A stretch of 64,000 bases of DNA from Hymenolepis diminuta (lineage: Eukaryota; Platyhelminthes; Cestoda; Cyclophyllidea; Hymenolepididae). Every line of letters starts with the position of its first letter. Position 1 is the stretch's first letter. The stretch lies in contig CAADRB010000009.1 of the NCBI GenBank assembly GCA_900708905.1, forward strand, positions 1,901,595-1,965,594, read 5' to 3'. The notes beneath the pieces are model-generated. The model had not been told where the DNA came from. It searched no databases and saw only the letters and a program-made list of their open reading frames with translations. The position numbers and the translations under genes are program-made. Shown in pieces: positions 41,426-57,971 of the stretch.

Positions 41426-44400
41426 CATTTGGAAGTACCTTTTTCCAAAAATGTTGATATAAATCAATCAGTTTTCCTTAAACGAAGGAAATGGTAATAA
41501 AATTTCAACGCAACGCATTATACTCATTAAAACAGTAGACGACCTTATGAATCGAGAATTTCTTTGAAATAAGCCTCTTTATATGCAATAACTTAAATTC
41601 TCTTTTCCTACTTAGCTTACAGTCTTTAACACTTATGCATTTACTATGTCATTCCTCATATTTGCATACTTTCTATAATAGAAATTAATTTTGCGGACTA
41701 AATTTCTTAAAGTTGTTCGAACATATTTGACATTTTATTTGCTGATAGAGCTTTTACTAATAAAGGTTAGAGTAGAATCTAAATAATAGCATCTTTATAG
41801 TTGGCGCTAACTGATCTACCTCGAAATTTCCAGATAATTTTTGATGCGAGTATATTACAAAATACTTTAGAATCAAGTCGTAACAGCTTATCTTTTACAT
41901 CGAAATCCATTTAATCAAAAGTCCCAACTTTTTAGAGAAGACTGAAGCATTTGATCGTTTATTCTATCATTTATGCTATTTATTATAAACAAGATGTTCA
42001 ATATTTCTGAATAAAACTGCTTTTCAATGATCTCTACACTCTCCCCAAGCAAACTAAAATTTTTTTTCATTTGATTGCATTTAGTTCAGTCCAAAAAAAA
42101 TACCAATTAATTTAGCCAATTACGTTTGGTTTTATCATTGTTTAAAACTTGTATCATTGATTGCTTGAAGAAGATTAATGTGGAATTGTTCAGCTTTTTA
42201 TGGCTTTTATTAAAGAAAAATATATATATGTTTCTACTGGAACAAAACAGAAGGATTAAGAGGGAATCATGCGCCACTATAATGAAAACTCAGATGCGGT
42301 TTGTTCTCTGTTCTTACCAGTTTGTTCAGCCTTTTCCACCTGTTTAATAAAAAATGTTATCCATCTTCAATACATTGATTATCTTTCGGCATAAAATTTC
42401 GTATTTTGGTTAGCATAAATCGGTTCCCTTTATAGATTATTAATACATGAAATTCCAACGTGATGGAAAATTTTTCCTCATTCAGCTCAGTATGACTCGT
42501 GACAACTTATAAGATCTATAAATCTATTCATTCCAACTGCCAGAAGAAACAGTGGAACGCATAGAATAGATGGAAAGCTAATACCAACGTCATATTTTCC
42601 CATTATTCAAAAAAAGCAGAATTTGTTCTTAAAGAGAAGTAAAAGACACTTGAGTATTTATCAGAATAAATGTAATTGTTAATTTGCATGATTCACCTCT
42701 AAACAAGTTCATTTTTACCTCATTTTATGATATTTGTAGCTTCTATTTGATTAATTAGTTTATTACGGGCTTAAAATAGTAACTTTGGTTTATATGAGGT
42801 TCAAGTTGGAAAAAGAAAAAAACATGGATTTATGTACGTTTACCCATAAATCACGCATACCTAAGCTGGTTCACTGAATTTAGAAATGCAACAAATAGTA
42901 GAAATTATTTAAAAACTCCATCGTCTTAATTTATATAGGTATGAACTCAATACTGATATTTATCCTACACCTTTCTTTCTTTTTAGGAGGCCTGTTTAAC
43001 CCTTATAGCCACCATAAGTGCGGTATAATTTGCAAAATAACCCGTTTTATCATCTTTGATTAGTATATGTGCTTGGAAAAGTATCGCATTATAGCTCGGT
43101 GCCTCAGAGTAGCATGGAATATGCGGGTTCCACAGTTTATCTTCTCTTCCGCATGTCATTCTTATAACTGAAATAGAGTATACCGAGTTGAACGTTCGGA
43201 TCACCCAAGAACATCTATATCAACGTGAATGTTTGCCATTAATTGATAAATTAATTTCTTTAATCATACGCCTTTTTTATTTTCTCCCATCATATTTTAA
43301 ACTTTAGATTATGGTTTTGATGGTGTAAGTTATGTGAAATTAGAAAAATTTGATTTCAGGAACTCTATTAAAATTAATGATAAATTCATTTATTTTCAAT
43401 CAATGAAAATTAACTACACCTAAACTCATTTTTAGGCATTCACCTTTGAATTTAATACAATGTATTGTTTCCACTGGCATAACGATATGTAGCAGCTTGT
43501 ATAATTAAGGCCGTCCATAGTTATAATATGTCAGAGGGAAATACTTACAGTTCCAAAGACACTTTCTTTCAACTACTCTTTTCAGGAAGCACAGCTGTTG
43601 GTAAGGCAGAAATATGATAGCGAAAGGACTACATTCCCGGTTACAAATACAAAGGAACAGATTCGAAAAGCATAAAGCTCAAGAACAGGACCCATTTTGT
43701 AGAATTTTCATGATTTGTGTTTAATTTTTTGAAAATATTTTTCTCCTTCCTAATGACACTGCCTTTTAGAAAAGCGTCTACTTTATCCATATATTCTTGA
43801 TTCACCGTCAATGTTTTTAGCCCGAGTTACGTCATTTCAAATCATAAGTGTAGGATTGTTTTCACTTGGAAGAAAAAGAGGTTTTTAGCACATGTCATTA
43901 GGTGTAAATATTATAAAGTAGTTAGAGACTGTTAGCTATAAGTTTACTGAATTTCAGTACATCCACATATTTACAGATATCGCATATTACACACTTAATG
44001 TAGATAATTCGAAGGATTTATAAGTAATGCTGGTCAGACCTCAGATTAACTAAGTTTATTAATTAGAGAAAGGTCAAAATTACCTAATGAAAACCTAGTA
44101 GACTAATTAGTATTTGGAGTCATTTGCAGTGTTGTTGTCTAAAAAGTAGGCAATTTATATTCATGTACGGAATTACATGAAACTCTTTATATGAATTTAT
44201 TTTTATGTAACATAGTGGATGGCCATTTTCAGGATTGGACATCTATGATGCCAGAAAAACGGCGGCATTATAGTTGAGTGATTGCCAGTGATTAGGCAGA
44301 AAAACAACTCTCAATAACCGCATGGCAATAAAAATTCACATTTTGAGGACAGCCAATTTATTTGGCTTCTTCATGTTTAAATTAATCCACGCGTAAAATG

Positions 44401-46435
44401 ATAAGAATTATTGGGTTTTAATTGGCTGAATTTTAACACGACGTTCAAGGGCTGTCAATTTATTTTCTCTAATAATTTCTTTCTTTCTTTGTTATTATCT
44501 GTCACTTATGCACACAAACGCACATGCTTATTTTACCCTCGTTTAAGAAGATGGTACTTGATTTTTGGGGCCTAGTACCTCATTACTGAATTATAAAGAT
44601 AATATTTCTGATGATGTTGCCAGTACAAGATGAATTCACATGATCAACATGCACAAATTTAAGAAGCAATAACAAATTTCCGGACCAGTTTTATCTTTCA
44701 TCATTTAAGAAAAATTCTTCGTCCTTTTTACATTTATATTGTCCACATACGAATGAGCATTCCAGTTCTCATCACTTTCATTTAAGTCGAAGAGTATTGC
44801 TTTTATTAAAAATATGATGTCATTAATAAGAAATTTTTCCTGAGAGAACGGGTAGTTATTGGCAGAAATTTTTGCAGACTATTTATAATTTTCCTATATT
44901 ATTATATCCGGCTTATTTCTACTATGTAGAATTATCATAACTATGATTTTGTTTGAATATTTCAATAATTAGTTCAAAAGTGCAGTAGAACATCATTATT
45001 GTGATAATCATTGTAACAACATTGGAAAATTTCATGAAATTTCTTTCGATCCATCTAATTTTTAGCTAATCTTATGAAAATCAATTTTTATTTAGCCAGC
45101 TCTTGTCTAATTATAAGTTAATTAGATTATATAGATATGTCGGCTAGAGATCATTATAATAAATACAATTTTATTACTTTACTTAATTTTTACATTAAGT
45201 TATATATGTAATCGTGTAGGCAAGTGAATATCACGTGTGTAAAACTGACTCAGTGTACGTCGTAAGAAGGTTCATCATAGCAAAAAAAATTAAGATAAAT
45301 TGTATGTGGAAAACGATTTATTATTACTACTATTTCTCCATTATCAATATACCGTATTTTTTGTTGAAGATACATGTATATAATAGAAATACTAAAGTCG
45401 GAAACTCAAAAGGGTCATGTTTTATTTGGATTCTGTATACAAAAAGATGTCTATTTGATCAAAGAGATTAAAGTCCCGAAGTTGGAATTTGATTCCTAGA
45501 CTAATATTTTCAACAGTCAGAATTAAGTGGCTGGACACATAGTCTCAATAAATTCACCCCTCCTAATAGATAAGAATATCTTGCTGACCGTGACTATCAT
45601 AGAACGGTTCACTTGCTAGTATATATCCACAAGGTTTTCATAACCATCTTTAAGCATCTAAACTTTGGTTTAAATAATCAGAAAAAAGATTTACTTAGTT
45701 TAAAGAAAGCGGCATTCTACTTCCGATAATTCGTATTTTGTTTATGATACCGTGTTTTTAGTACGTGAATCAGTATGATGTTGACTTTGTTTATCCATAA
45801 TAAGCGCCGTCTATTTATGCTAGTAGTGTCAAAGATTTAATATGTATCCACCCACCATTAATTCAGCTCCTTTAAAAACTTTTTAAGAGTTTCGTAGCCA
45901 TTGGTGCGCATGATGTAATTGGATTCTTCAAATAAACTACCATAATCTGTTAAGGAAAGTCCCAGCGACAAGTAGATTGGCTAAAGGGAAGGTATCTTGA
46001 AGCCGATCTGAGAAGAAACAGGCATCATACTTTTTCTGAAGTTGATCGGAAGTAGCTGGTGCAGTTAGCCATCCAATTTACTGAATGTCCATCGGTGAGC
46101 ACTGATTTCTTTACCACTGTTGTGGCAAATGAACACTTTGGCCACCAAAAACGCAGTTTATGGGGTAGATTTTGAATTTCTCAATTAAAGCGACTTATCA
46201 TTCTAATTTGAGTGCTTGAGACATTCCTTATCAAAGGAACTGTTATTATTATCGTCTGTTTGTTATTCTAAGTGTTTAGTGTGCGACACTAGATGTGAAA
46301 AAGGAGCACAGGAATAGACTGTACTCGAGAAAGTTGCGTTTAGCAAGAACTGGAGAACTAGAAAAGGGAAGTCATTGTTGCTTTTGCCCAAAAGCCATCG
46401 TCTCTCCTTTTGCCCATTAACTTACGTCACAAATC

Positions 46436-46438
<3 letters not shown>
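41426..46438. other. gene-free tract, middle part
   Basis: About 5 kb of AT-rich DNA. The most coding-like frame is 73 codons at 42983-43204 on the minus strand, with no recognisable family. No splice-linked exons, RNA genes or clear transposons were seen. Confidence 0.4.

Positions 46439-46473
<35 letters not shown>
46439..46473. repeat. (AG)n microsatellite, 35 nt
   Basis: An uninterrupted AG dinucleotide run of about 17 units. It lies inside a 112-codon plus-strand open frame (46375-46713) that exists largely because AG repeats contain no stop codon, and it makes a Ser-Leu run on the other strand. It could serve as a GAGA-type binding tract next to the motif cluster 500 bp to the right, but that is speculation. 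Confidence 0.95.
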
Positions 46474-46476
<3 letters not shown>

Positions 46477-46959
46477 GAACGCAATAAGGTTGTTTGCTTT
46501 TGGTATATGAAGAGAGCACTGAACAATGGCGCGAACGACTACGTGTTCCTGAACAAAGCTAATCATTTGAACGAAGAACAAATAATTTATATGACCTTCA
46601 TGTACCTCGTGACTGAAGAAATGAAAAGAACATGTACACTTTCGCCGCATCTCAATTTTTGCAGAATGTTAGAGTACATTTTTTCCTCATACTTTCGGGA
46701 GTATCTTATTTAATATATGTAATTTTCATTTTATCGTATATTACGAAATAATTTTACCTTTTCGTCAAATCAGTTTTGTTTAAATTATTAAATATATCAT
46801 TCAATATAATTATTTTAAATTTACGTGCAATTTTATCTCGAGTGCTAATAGGAGGTTTAAGCAGGTCAAATAAATGCAAATTATACAAGAGAGTGAACTT
46901 TATAGTATTAATTGTATGCACCTAAGAAAGATGTGGTATTTTCAGTTTCTTTTATCGCC

Positions 46960-47135
46960 TTGACATGGATTCTGATTGGTCAACCACGTGGCGCACAAGG
47001 TGTGGATTTTCAGTACCCTCAATCACGTGATGATGCTAATGTAAAGCTTTTTCCGTAACCTTAATCAAGATTCGCGCAAGACATGGCACATTACGGCATG
47101 GCATTCCCGCTCAATTTTGCAGACCAATCCCAAAA
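46960..47135. promoter_or_regulatory. cluster of CCAAT, E-box and E2F-like motifs
   Basis: Seen: CTGATTGGTCA (inverted CCAAT) at about 46971-46981, CACGTG E-boxes at 46985-46990 and 47024-47029, TTCGCGC near 47072 and ACCAATCCC near 47123. These lie in a locally GC-richer stretch in the middle of AT-rich DNA. Inferred: a promoter or enhancer, perhaps for the EGR gene 8 kb away or for an unseen transcript. No TATA box or attached exon was found. Confidence 0.25.
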
Positions 47136-49149
47136 ATGTGTGATTTGTTTTGACTAACATAGTGAAGGGGCAGGTGACATAGTGGGTACCCTGTTCAGAA
47201 CCCAAAGCCGTCCATTTATTATCTTAGCATACATGCAAATTGGATACTTCGCCGATGATTGTTTTCTTTTAATTTAGTACTCATGGCAAGGGAAAAAAGC
47301 TTTGTGGCTTTGTTTCGAGAGAAATATAATTCTTTTTTTTTATTCACCATGCAACTTACGTCTTCTTTCTCGCTAAACACCTGAAGTTGCCTAAACCAGA
47401 TCTTTGTGTGTGCAGATTTAAAGACACCCGTGGTTGCAAATTGATTTTATCCTGTTTTCCTTTTGTGTGCATTTTTTATATATGAAATCACTCAATCCCA
47501 TTATCAAACATTCGCGTTTTGAGCTCAACTCTGTTAATTTAACATTTTCTGACTACCGTTAACAAAACTTTTGCCTCCTCTCTGTTTTCTGCGAATTTAA
47601 ATATTTCTCCAACTAGTGCGTCTCTTTTTAGTATTGATGTATCTGAGTTTATAAATCTAGAAACAGTAATTGTTTAGTTAGTCTTCTCAATCATTCATTA
47701 GTATCTCTATACTTGAGCCTCTTTTGATACAGGGCTACGGAAATGAAGACATTTTACAACGTCCATTTGTCCCCTTTGTCAAAGCTACAACTGCCCAGAT
47801 CCCAGGAAGAAAGGATAAAAATATTTATAACTCAAACGACGGTTGCTATTACGACAATAAATGTACTTTTAGCCAATAATTGCCTCAGTAGTGGTCTTAC
47901 ATATCCAGGTGTGGGCGCAGAAATTCCAAAATCAGTAGTTCAGCGCTAGTTTCTTTCGAGTACACCGAAAATATTCAATTAGGCTTATTAACAGAGACAA
48001 TTTTTTTCACTAATCAGCTCATAAATGTCGAGAACTAGATATAAGTTTCTTTCTCAAGTGGTTTATCTTTTCTTACTAGATGGGTTAGTTTAGGCTCCAT
48101 GATTGGGTTAAAGGAACATGGTTTAGAAATTGTTGAATAGATAACGTTTTAAACTTTCAGTATCCATAATCGATATGCTGATAATGAAGAAATAAGTGCT
48201 GCAGGCTGCCATTCTTTAATTACATGAATGTTTTCAACTCCTGTTAAATGCAGAACTCATAATGGTTGGAAATTTCTTTGATGCCCAAAATTTTTATCAA
48301 TTCATCACCGCAATTAAATGGTTCATATGTAATATTAAATTTTACTGATAAAGTGCTTAATAGTAAAAGCTGTGTCAATATAGCATAAGGCTTAGTTGGC
48401 AGAGCCCACTCAACGTGATTTGCCACGGCCTTTTTTGAAAAGGAAGCTAATTTGGTGATATTTCTGGAAGAGGAATTGACGTATATTCTTCACATTATCG
48501 ATCATTATTAATAAGTGGTCATTCCTGTTGCTAAATGCAAACAATACGTTGTTATTATTACCTCGAGATGTTTGATTTGTTATTAAATAAATCAGAAACA
48601 TGAGATCACGAAATCGCAAGTTAAAAGAAATCTCAGTTCACGAAAAACGTTCAACCGGTCAGGTTTTCCAATATGCGGTCTTCAGTGGAGGGCAAATATC
48701 ACGATTATTTCAAAATGGTACCGAAATCTACTTATTCTTATAGAGAATCCTAATATCGGCCAGCCCTATTTGGTAGAATCTGTAACTGTTTGGAATGATC
48801 AACTGTGTTGGATAAAAATCATTAATCCATACAAATTCTTCTCTCAGAATAATCACGGTCATACCACTTATGGACACAGATACTAGGAATCTTTTCACCA
48901 TGATTGAGTATGAAAATATTGCACATTCAATTAAATTTGTGTAGACTACCTATCAACCAAAGCGGCGATTGAATGAAATCTAGATAACTAGGTTCTACTG
49001 ATCTTCTACTTATTATTCAGGGCGAGTAAGGCATCTTCGGACACCTTACGCGCTTTTAGAAAGACAGAGAATGAAATTGTTAATGGTCGAAACTTACAAT
49101 TTCTTGTTAAAAAAAAATAAACATAGCATTAGTCTGGATGTTATTTTAT
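47136..49149. other. gene-free tract, right part
   Basis: AT-rich sequence with open frames of 69 codons or fewer and nothing recognisable. It includes mononucleotide runs and ends at the decayed transposase. Confidence 0.4.
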
Positions 49150-50150
49150 ACATCCTCCTTCGACTCCTCTCACCCACTCAATTTGAGTCCGAAGGCTACT
49201 GCAAGCTTTGACTAGGTAGTCGTTATTGATGTCCTCTATTACTCGGGCACTTGCTTCAAACAGGGAGGATTAGGTGTTATGAGGACGCTTATTAACTTCC
49301 GTTTCAACCACACTCCACACGTAATAATCCTAAGGGGTAAAGTCCGGTGGGTAGTTAGGAGGCCATAAGTTTGGTGTGACATGATAAATTGGAAGACATA
49401 GGGAGGTCTTCCTTCATTGGCTATGCTGTCTATCCAAGGCACCCTAAAAAACAATGATTTGAAGAGTCTCCACTTAGGCTGCTGAATCTGCACTGACTGT
49501 AAGGCCCGGGGGAAAAAGTTGAGAAGTCATGATGTGCCCTTCACGACACTGAAAAGCATCACTGTTGCTGGAAATTTCGTGCACATAACAGTTGGAACTT
49601 CAGTGGAGTCCGCCCACACATAGCCACCTATCATTTCTTGGATCGACTTTTTGATACTGATGGAAGTATTTTTCGTTTGAGAAAAACCAAAGACTCTCTT
49701 TCTCTTCTGGGTACTTCAACTTGTTTAAGAGTCATTTTACATGCAATAAGCGATTCTCTTGAGTTGTTTTTGTCGATATAAACTGACGACCTCATCTAAG
49801 AATGTATGATTTATATCCGAGGTCATAATGAATAACATTCCTTATTGTTTCTTCGAACACTCGCACATCGACTTCCTAGGACTTTCGTCCATCATAGCAT
49901 GCCATGCACTCTTCTGACAAACTCAGGTGTTCAGCGCTGACAATACCCCCCTCTCTTCCTCGCGGCTCCACTATGGCTCGTGCCCCATTGTTTACATTCA
50001 GCAGCTCCTTTCTAACTTTGTAAACGAAAGATGTGGCGACTTTTAGAAATCTTGCTATTTCTAAATTCCTGTTTCGGTTTTTTAGACGCTATTACAGCCT
50101 GTCTTCTCATTTCATTATAGTAGTCTCCGCCATGAGATCTTTTGATGTAA
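49150..50150 (-). pseudogene. decayed Tc1/mariner-type transposase
   Basis: Read on the minus strand in shifting frames, pieces of one transposase appear in the correct order. First a start-like MAETTIMK (about 50130-50110). Then a helix-turn-helix segment EIARFLKVATSFVYKVRKEL (about 50064-50005). Then GYKSYILR, then a catalytic-region piece with FFSNEKYF, NDRWLC and a GHIMTSQLFPPGL-like stretch. Last a C-terminal LWPPNYP ... DYYVWSVVE with TEVNKRPHNT (49277-49370). This order and the YVW motif are typical of the DDE transposases of Tc1/mariner elements. Several in-frame stops and frame changes make it non-functional: the FFSNEK piece carries Asn where FFSDEK is usual, and the element is about 1 kb long. 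I could not identify convincing terminal inverted repeats. It entered by transposition and then decayed neutrally. Confidence 0.8.
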
Positions 50151-50600
50151 AAGTACATTAATTATAATCAGGTTAGTTTAAATTACAAAAATAAAAGTAA
50201 TACGCACCCTTACGCAGCCTGTACATTTGATTTAGGCTAAGATGAAAAAGATAAATATGCATATAGGAATAGAATGTAATGGTATGTATTAGCATTAGAA
50301 ACCCACGCATTTATTTCACCACTGATACGAGTAGTGCCTGATCGATAGCCGACAATATGATGGATATATCTGGCAAAGCATTATACTTATCTTTATATTG
50401 CCTCAGCGTAGGCGAAAGACAAGCATGAACGACTTCTCTATTCACTGAAACAACCTTAATATCACGATATTCACCAAACAGATGGTATTCTGACATATAC
50501 ACCTGAGCATATGTCAACTCTCAATAAACCCACTCCTTAACCTCAATCCCACCAAGGTACAAATCTAAACTCTCACGCATTTCACGCAAAATATAAGCAG
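50151..50600. other. short gap between transposon relic and EGR 3' UTR
   Basis: No gene was recognised. A 68-codon minus-strand frame at 50311-50517 has no known relatives and may be untranslated tail of the EGR transcript if the more distal polyadenylation signal (AATAAA on the minus strand at 50315-50310) is used. Confidence 0.3.
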
Positions 50601-51287
50601 ATAGTTTCAGTTTATTTCAAGAATGTTTAATATGTATATGTCTTTAATAAGTTACTGTCCGAAAGTATACAAAGTAGAGGAGGAATGAGTGTTACTCAAC
50701 ACCCACGATCAATTGGATAATAGGGGACAAAATAGACTTAGGTATGTTCTCATTATAGAAAAAGGGCATTTTGAAAAACAGAAAAAAGAATAAATTGGGA
50801 AAGAAGGAGGGAGACGGGACCAAACAGCCAGATTACTTTCGGCGCCTAATTAAGTAGTATATGTTAAATGGTTAAATGAATCTTTGTAGAAGGGAGCGGG
50901 AAAGGAGAGAATCTGTTACAATATATATATGCATCGCAACCACGATTCTCTTTTCAATCATCACCATAAAAATTAAAATGTCTGTCAGTTGAAGTTGAGG
51001 TAAAGGAAAGAGACTAACAGTTATACATACAGGATCAAAATCTCTCTACGTGTAGTGAAATCTGGTTATGCAGCCGAGGAAAAAAATAAAGAGGGGAAAG
51101 GAGGAGAAATCTTAACCTGGCGCATATGGAGAGAGTAATCATGAAGAAAAAACAAATAGTAAAACCGAGCAATAGCAGCAATAATTGGGAGATGGGAAAC
51201 ACACATTAGATGAAAGGTGGTAATGAGAAGAGAAAGACAAGGGCGACTCGATTATACTTCATACATCAATAAATAGTATTATCGTCA
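50600..51287 (-). other. probable 3' UTR of the EGR-like gene
   Basis: Follows the TAA at 51290-51288. The first canonical AATAAA on the minus strand is at 50616-50611, giving a 3' UTR of roughly 680 nt. Downstream of it the strand turns GT-rich (TTTTGCGTGAAATGCGTGAG), as expected for a cleavage site. The minus strand of the UTR is pyrimidine-rich. Confidence 0.4.
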
Positions 51288-55568
<4,281 letters not shown>

Positions 55569-55932
55569 ATTATTAGAAAATAAACAATGTAACCATCCAA
55601 GTATGACTTGAAAGGCTATAAGGAATTAGGAACAGCAAGTAAAAGTAGGCACACTGAGGACGACCTTCAAATTAACATATCTTCAACAAACTTGGAAAAG
55701 TTATTTTAGTGAAACTCCCTGAACTAGAAAGATACTATCACATTCTAAAGTATGTTTATTTAAAATAAATTTAAATAATTAGGTCAATTTACTGTTTTTA
55801 ATAGGAAGCCATTCTCTGATCTCCATGACAACGAATGCAATTGTGCTATTTGTTATTGATTTAAATTTTAGATCTAACTTAGCCTGTGCGCATGCACCCA
55901 TTTGGTAATGAAATTTCGTTCAAGATAAAAAG
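55569..55932. promoter_or_regulatory. presumptive bidirectional promoter between EGR-like and NRBF2-like genes
   Basis: The start codons of the two divergent genes lie only 364 bp apart, so both promoters and 5' UTRs must fit into, or overlap in, this interval unless non-coding 5' exons exist. It holds an AT-rich centre (about 55750-55790), an acceptor-like TTAAATTTTAG at about 55860-55870 on the plus strand (possibly an intron end or trans-splice site in the NRBF2-like 5' UTR) and a small CpG/CATGCA stretch near 55887. No textbook TATA box is clearly placed for either gene. Confidence 0.45.
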
Positions 55933-57971
55933 ATGACTGCTCCATGTGGACAACGAAATTACCAGTATACGGTAATAATTTAATTTATGTTTTGGAAAAC
56001 TTGTTTGTATTCACTGTTTGTTTCCCTAGCTGAAATTGTTGCCAAATATATATATATATATATATATATACTTATATATATGTATATAATATTTTAGATT
56101 AATTTCTATGAACGCAAAACTGATGAGGCTTTATATAGAGCGGCAAAATATAGAGATTTGCTAGAGAGGAGTTATGCAAACGCCATTGAATCTCTTGAGC
56201 ATGCCATCGGTATGTTCGGAAATCTCATTATTTTACAAAATATCTTTCAGAATATCTGGAAAAGGAGAAAAGTCTATGCGGTGATGATTGTGGAAATCAC
56301 GATTTACTAGATGTACGTGAGAGGTCTCTAAGAAATCGGCTCCAAATAATGCAGCCCTATCGAAGGTACATGGATCCTCACAGTCCGAATAAGCCCGTCA
56401 GTGAAAATTATAATTCAAAACTTTCGAATATGGCTGACACTTTTGTCATCCTTGATCATCAGCCTCTTTATCCCCTGTCTAATCCTTCTCCTGCCTTGAA
56501 GATGTGCCCAAAGAACAAGGATGAACGATTGGAGGAGTTGCAAATTCGAATTGTTGAATTGGAAAAAATGGTAAGTTGAAAAATTCAATTATTTGTGGTG
56601 TAACTACTTTAATGATCATAGGTTGTGATCCTTTATTAGGTTTATCTTGAGCATAAGCAGTAAGTTATTTCTGGCATGCGTACTGCTGTATTTCAGTATA
56701 CGACTTAGACGAATAATTCATTTGTTTAGTCAAGCCTAATAATGAGATTGAAATGCTTTCGGAATTGAATGTTTAATGTGGGAAGTCGTTGTAGTTCGAG
56801 GATTGCGCTCTTGAGATTTCCTACTCTGTGCTACAGCTTAAATTATCTGCATCAAATTTATTCTGCAAAATTCTTATCAAATCGAGCTCAAAGGACTGTT
56901 TAAAACTTTATGACCTGTCATTTATGTTGGATACTACTTTCCAAGAATGAATCGTCACTCATTCATCCCTCCATCAACGAGTTCTTAATACTTTTGATGG
57001 CGGGGAAAACAGTGCTCTGAAATCACCTCAATACCTTCCTATTCACAGCTTAATATTGGCCATTCGATACGAGACTAGTCATTTTCAGTATTAAATAAAG
57101 TTGTTTCATGCCTATTAAAGGGCATGTTTATTTTGAACATGGAAAAGGTATTGTCGTATCTCCAATTCAGAAAATTTCATTCATTCACTTCCATATTTAT
57201 AAACAATAATTAATTCCGTCAGTCACACATTTTTTTGAGTGAAAGTTCTTGATGCCTCTCGGTTCGATCTCGACACGTCGTTTTGTAATGATCCTTTACC
57301 ATCTTTACACCCGGACAATTAGCTTTGATAACTCGGCGAATTCTTGGATATTTAAACGTCTAGAGATCTTTATGCGAGGTTATCTTCAAACCATTCCGTA
57401 ATGTTGGCCATTTATGACTTTATTTAAAACATATCGGCAGTCACTTTTCAAGGAGTTACTTAATCGCCCTGTTTTAATATACTTATAAAAGAGATATAAT
57501 GGAATATGTTCAGCAGAATCACAAGGGAATGGATGAATGGAACCTAATTATACCTACAGCAGACACGTGGAAATAAGAATAGAACACGAAGTGGGGAACT
57601 CGGCATTACAGAGACGCAGTCACTAGTCCATCCATTTATCTGCACTTGGGAGATTTCATTTAATATGTGCAGAACAATTTCTTGAATGGTACTGACTAGT
57701 AATCACCAGTAATCTAAAAGCTTAAGAAACGTTTGCTTTTTTCACCATGCAGGTTGATCAGCTTTCCCGGAAGTTAGAGCAATCAGAGCGCCGTGCAAGA
57801 GCTGAAGAAGATGCCCGCTTTATTGCCGAAGGTCAGCTGCTCATGATGTCCTCACGAAACCCCGCAAACTCAGATTCCAGTTATAGTGGACTTGACACTT
57901 CCATCACCTCTTCGCGCAGTTTTCGACCAGGCAGATTTACTTCGTCTTTTGACGAGGACCAGGTGAATTAG
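55933..57971 (+). CDS. MIT plus coiled-coil protein, probably NRBF2/Atg38-like, four exons
   Basis: Exons 55933-55971, 56098-56209, 56251-56570 and 57753-57971 (TAG stop) join in frame to 229 residues, all with GT-AG borders. Residues about 12-62 form a helical MIT-like hairpin (ALYRAAKYRDLLERSYANAI then SLEHAIEYLEKE). Next comes RERSLRNRLQIMQPYRRY, a DTFVILDHQPLYP stretch, a strongly charged coiled coil at about 140-185 (DERLEELQIRIVELEKMVDQ) and a Ser-rich tail. The same order (MIT, basic helix, D-T-x-x-x-L stretch, coiled coil) occurs in NRBF2, the accessory subunit of the VPS34 PI3-kinase complex I that promotes autophagy; human NRBF2 is longer (287 residues). The start exon is chosen because its phase and donor fit and no longer frame exists. 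The assignment rests on architecture plus short local similarity. CAG|GTGAAT before the stop could be an alternative donor. Confidence 0.6.
56046..56089. repeat. (AT)n microsatellite next to a splice acceptor
   Basis: A 25-nt perfect AT run (56046-56070) followed by further TATATA. It fills most of the 3' half of the 126-bp first intron of the NRBF2-like gene and ends 8 nt before the acceptor AG at 56096-56097. Length variation here could affect branch-point placement. Confidence 0.9.

Noticed and set aside
42983..43204. 73-codon minus-strand frame with balanced composition
   Set aside because: It looks somewhat protein-like, but no family, splice sites or neighbouring coding pieces support it.
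46375..46713. 112-codon open frame containing an Arg-Glu run
   Set aside because: The frame is held open by the (AG)n repeat, the antisense frame is equally open, and no domain is visible.
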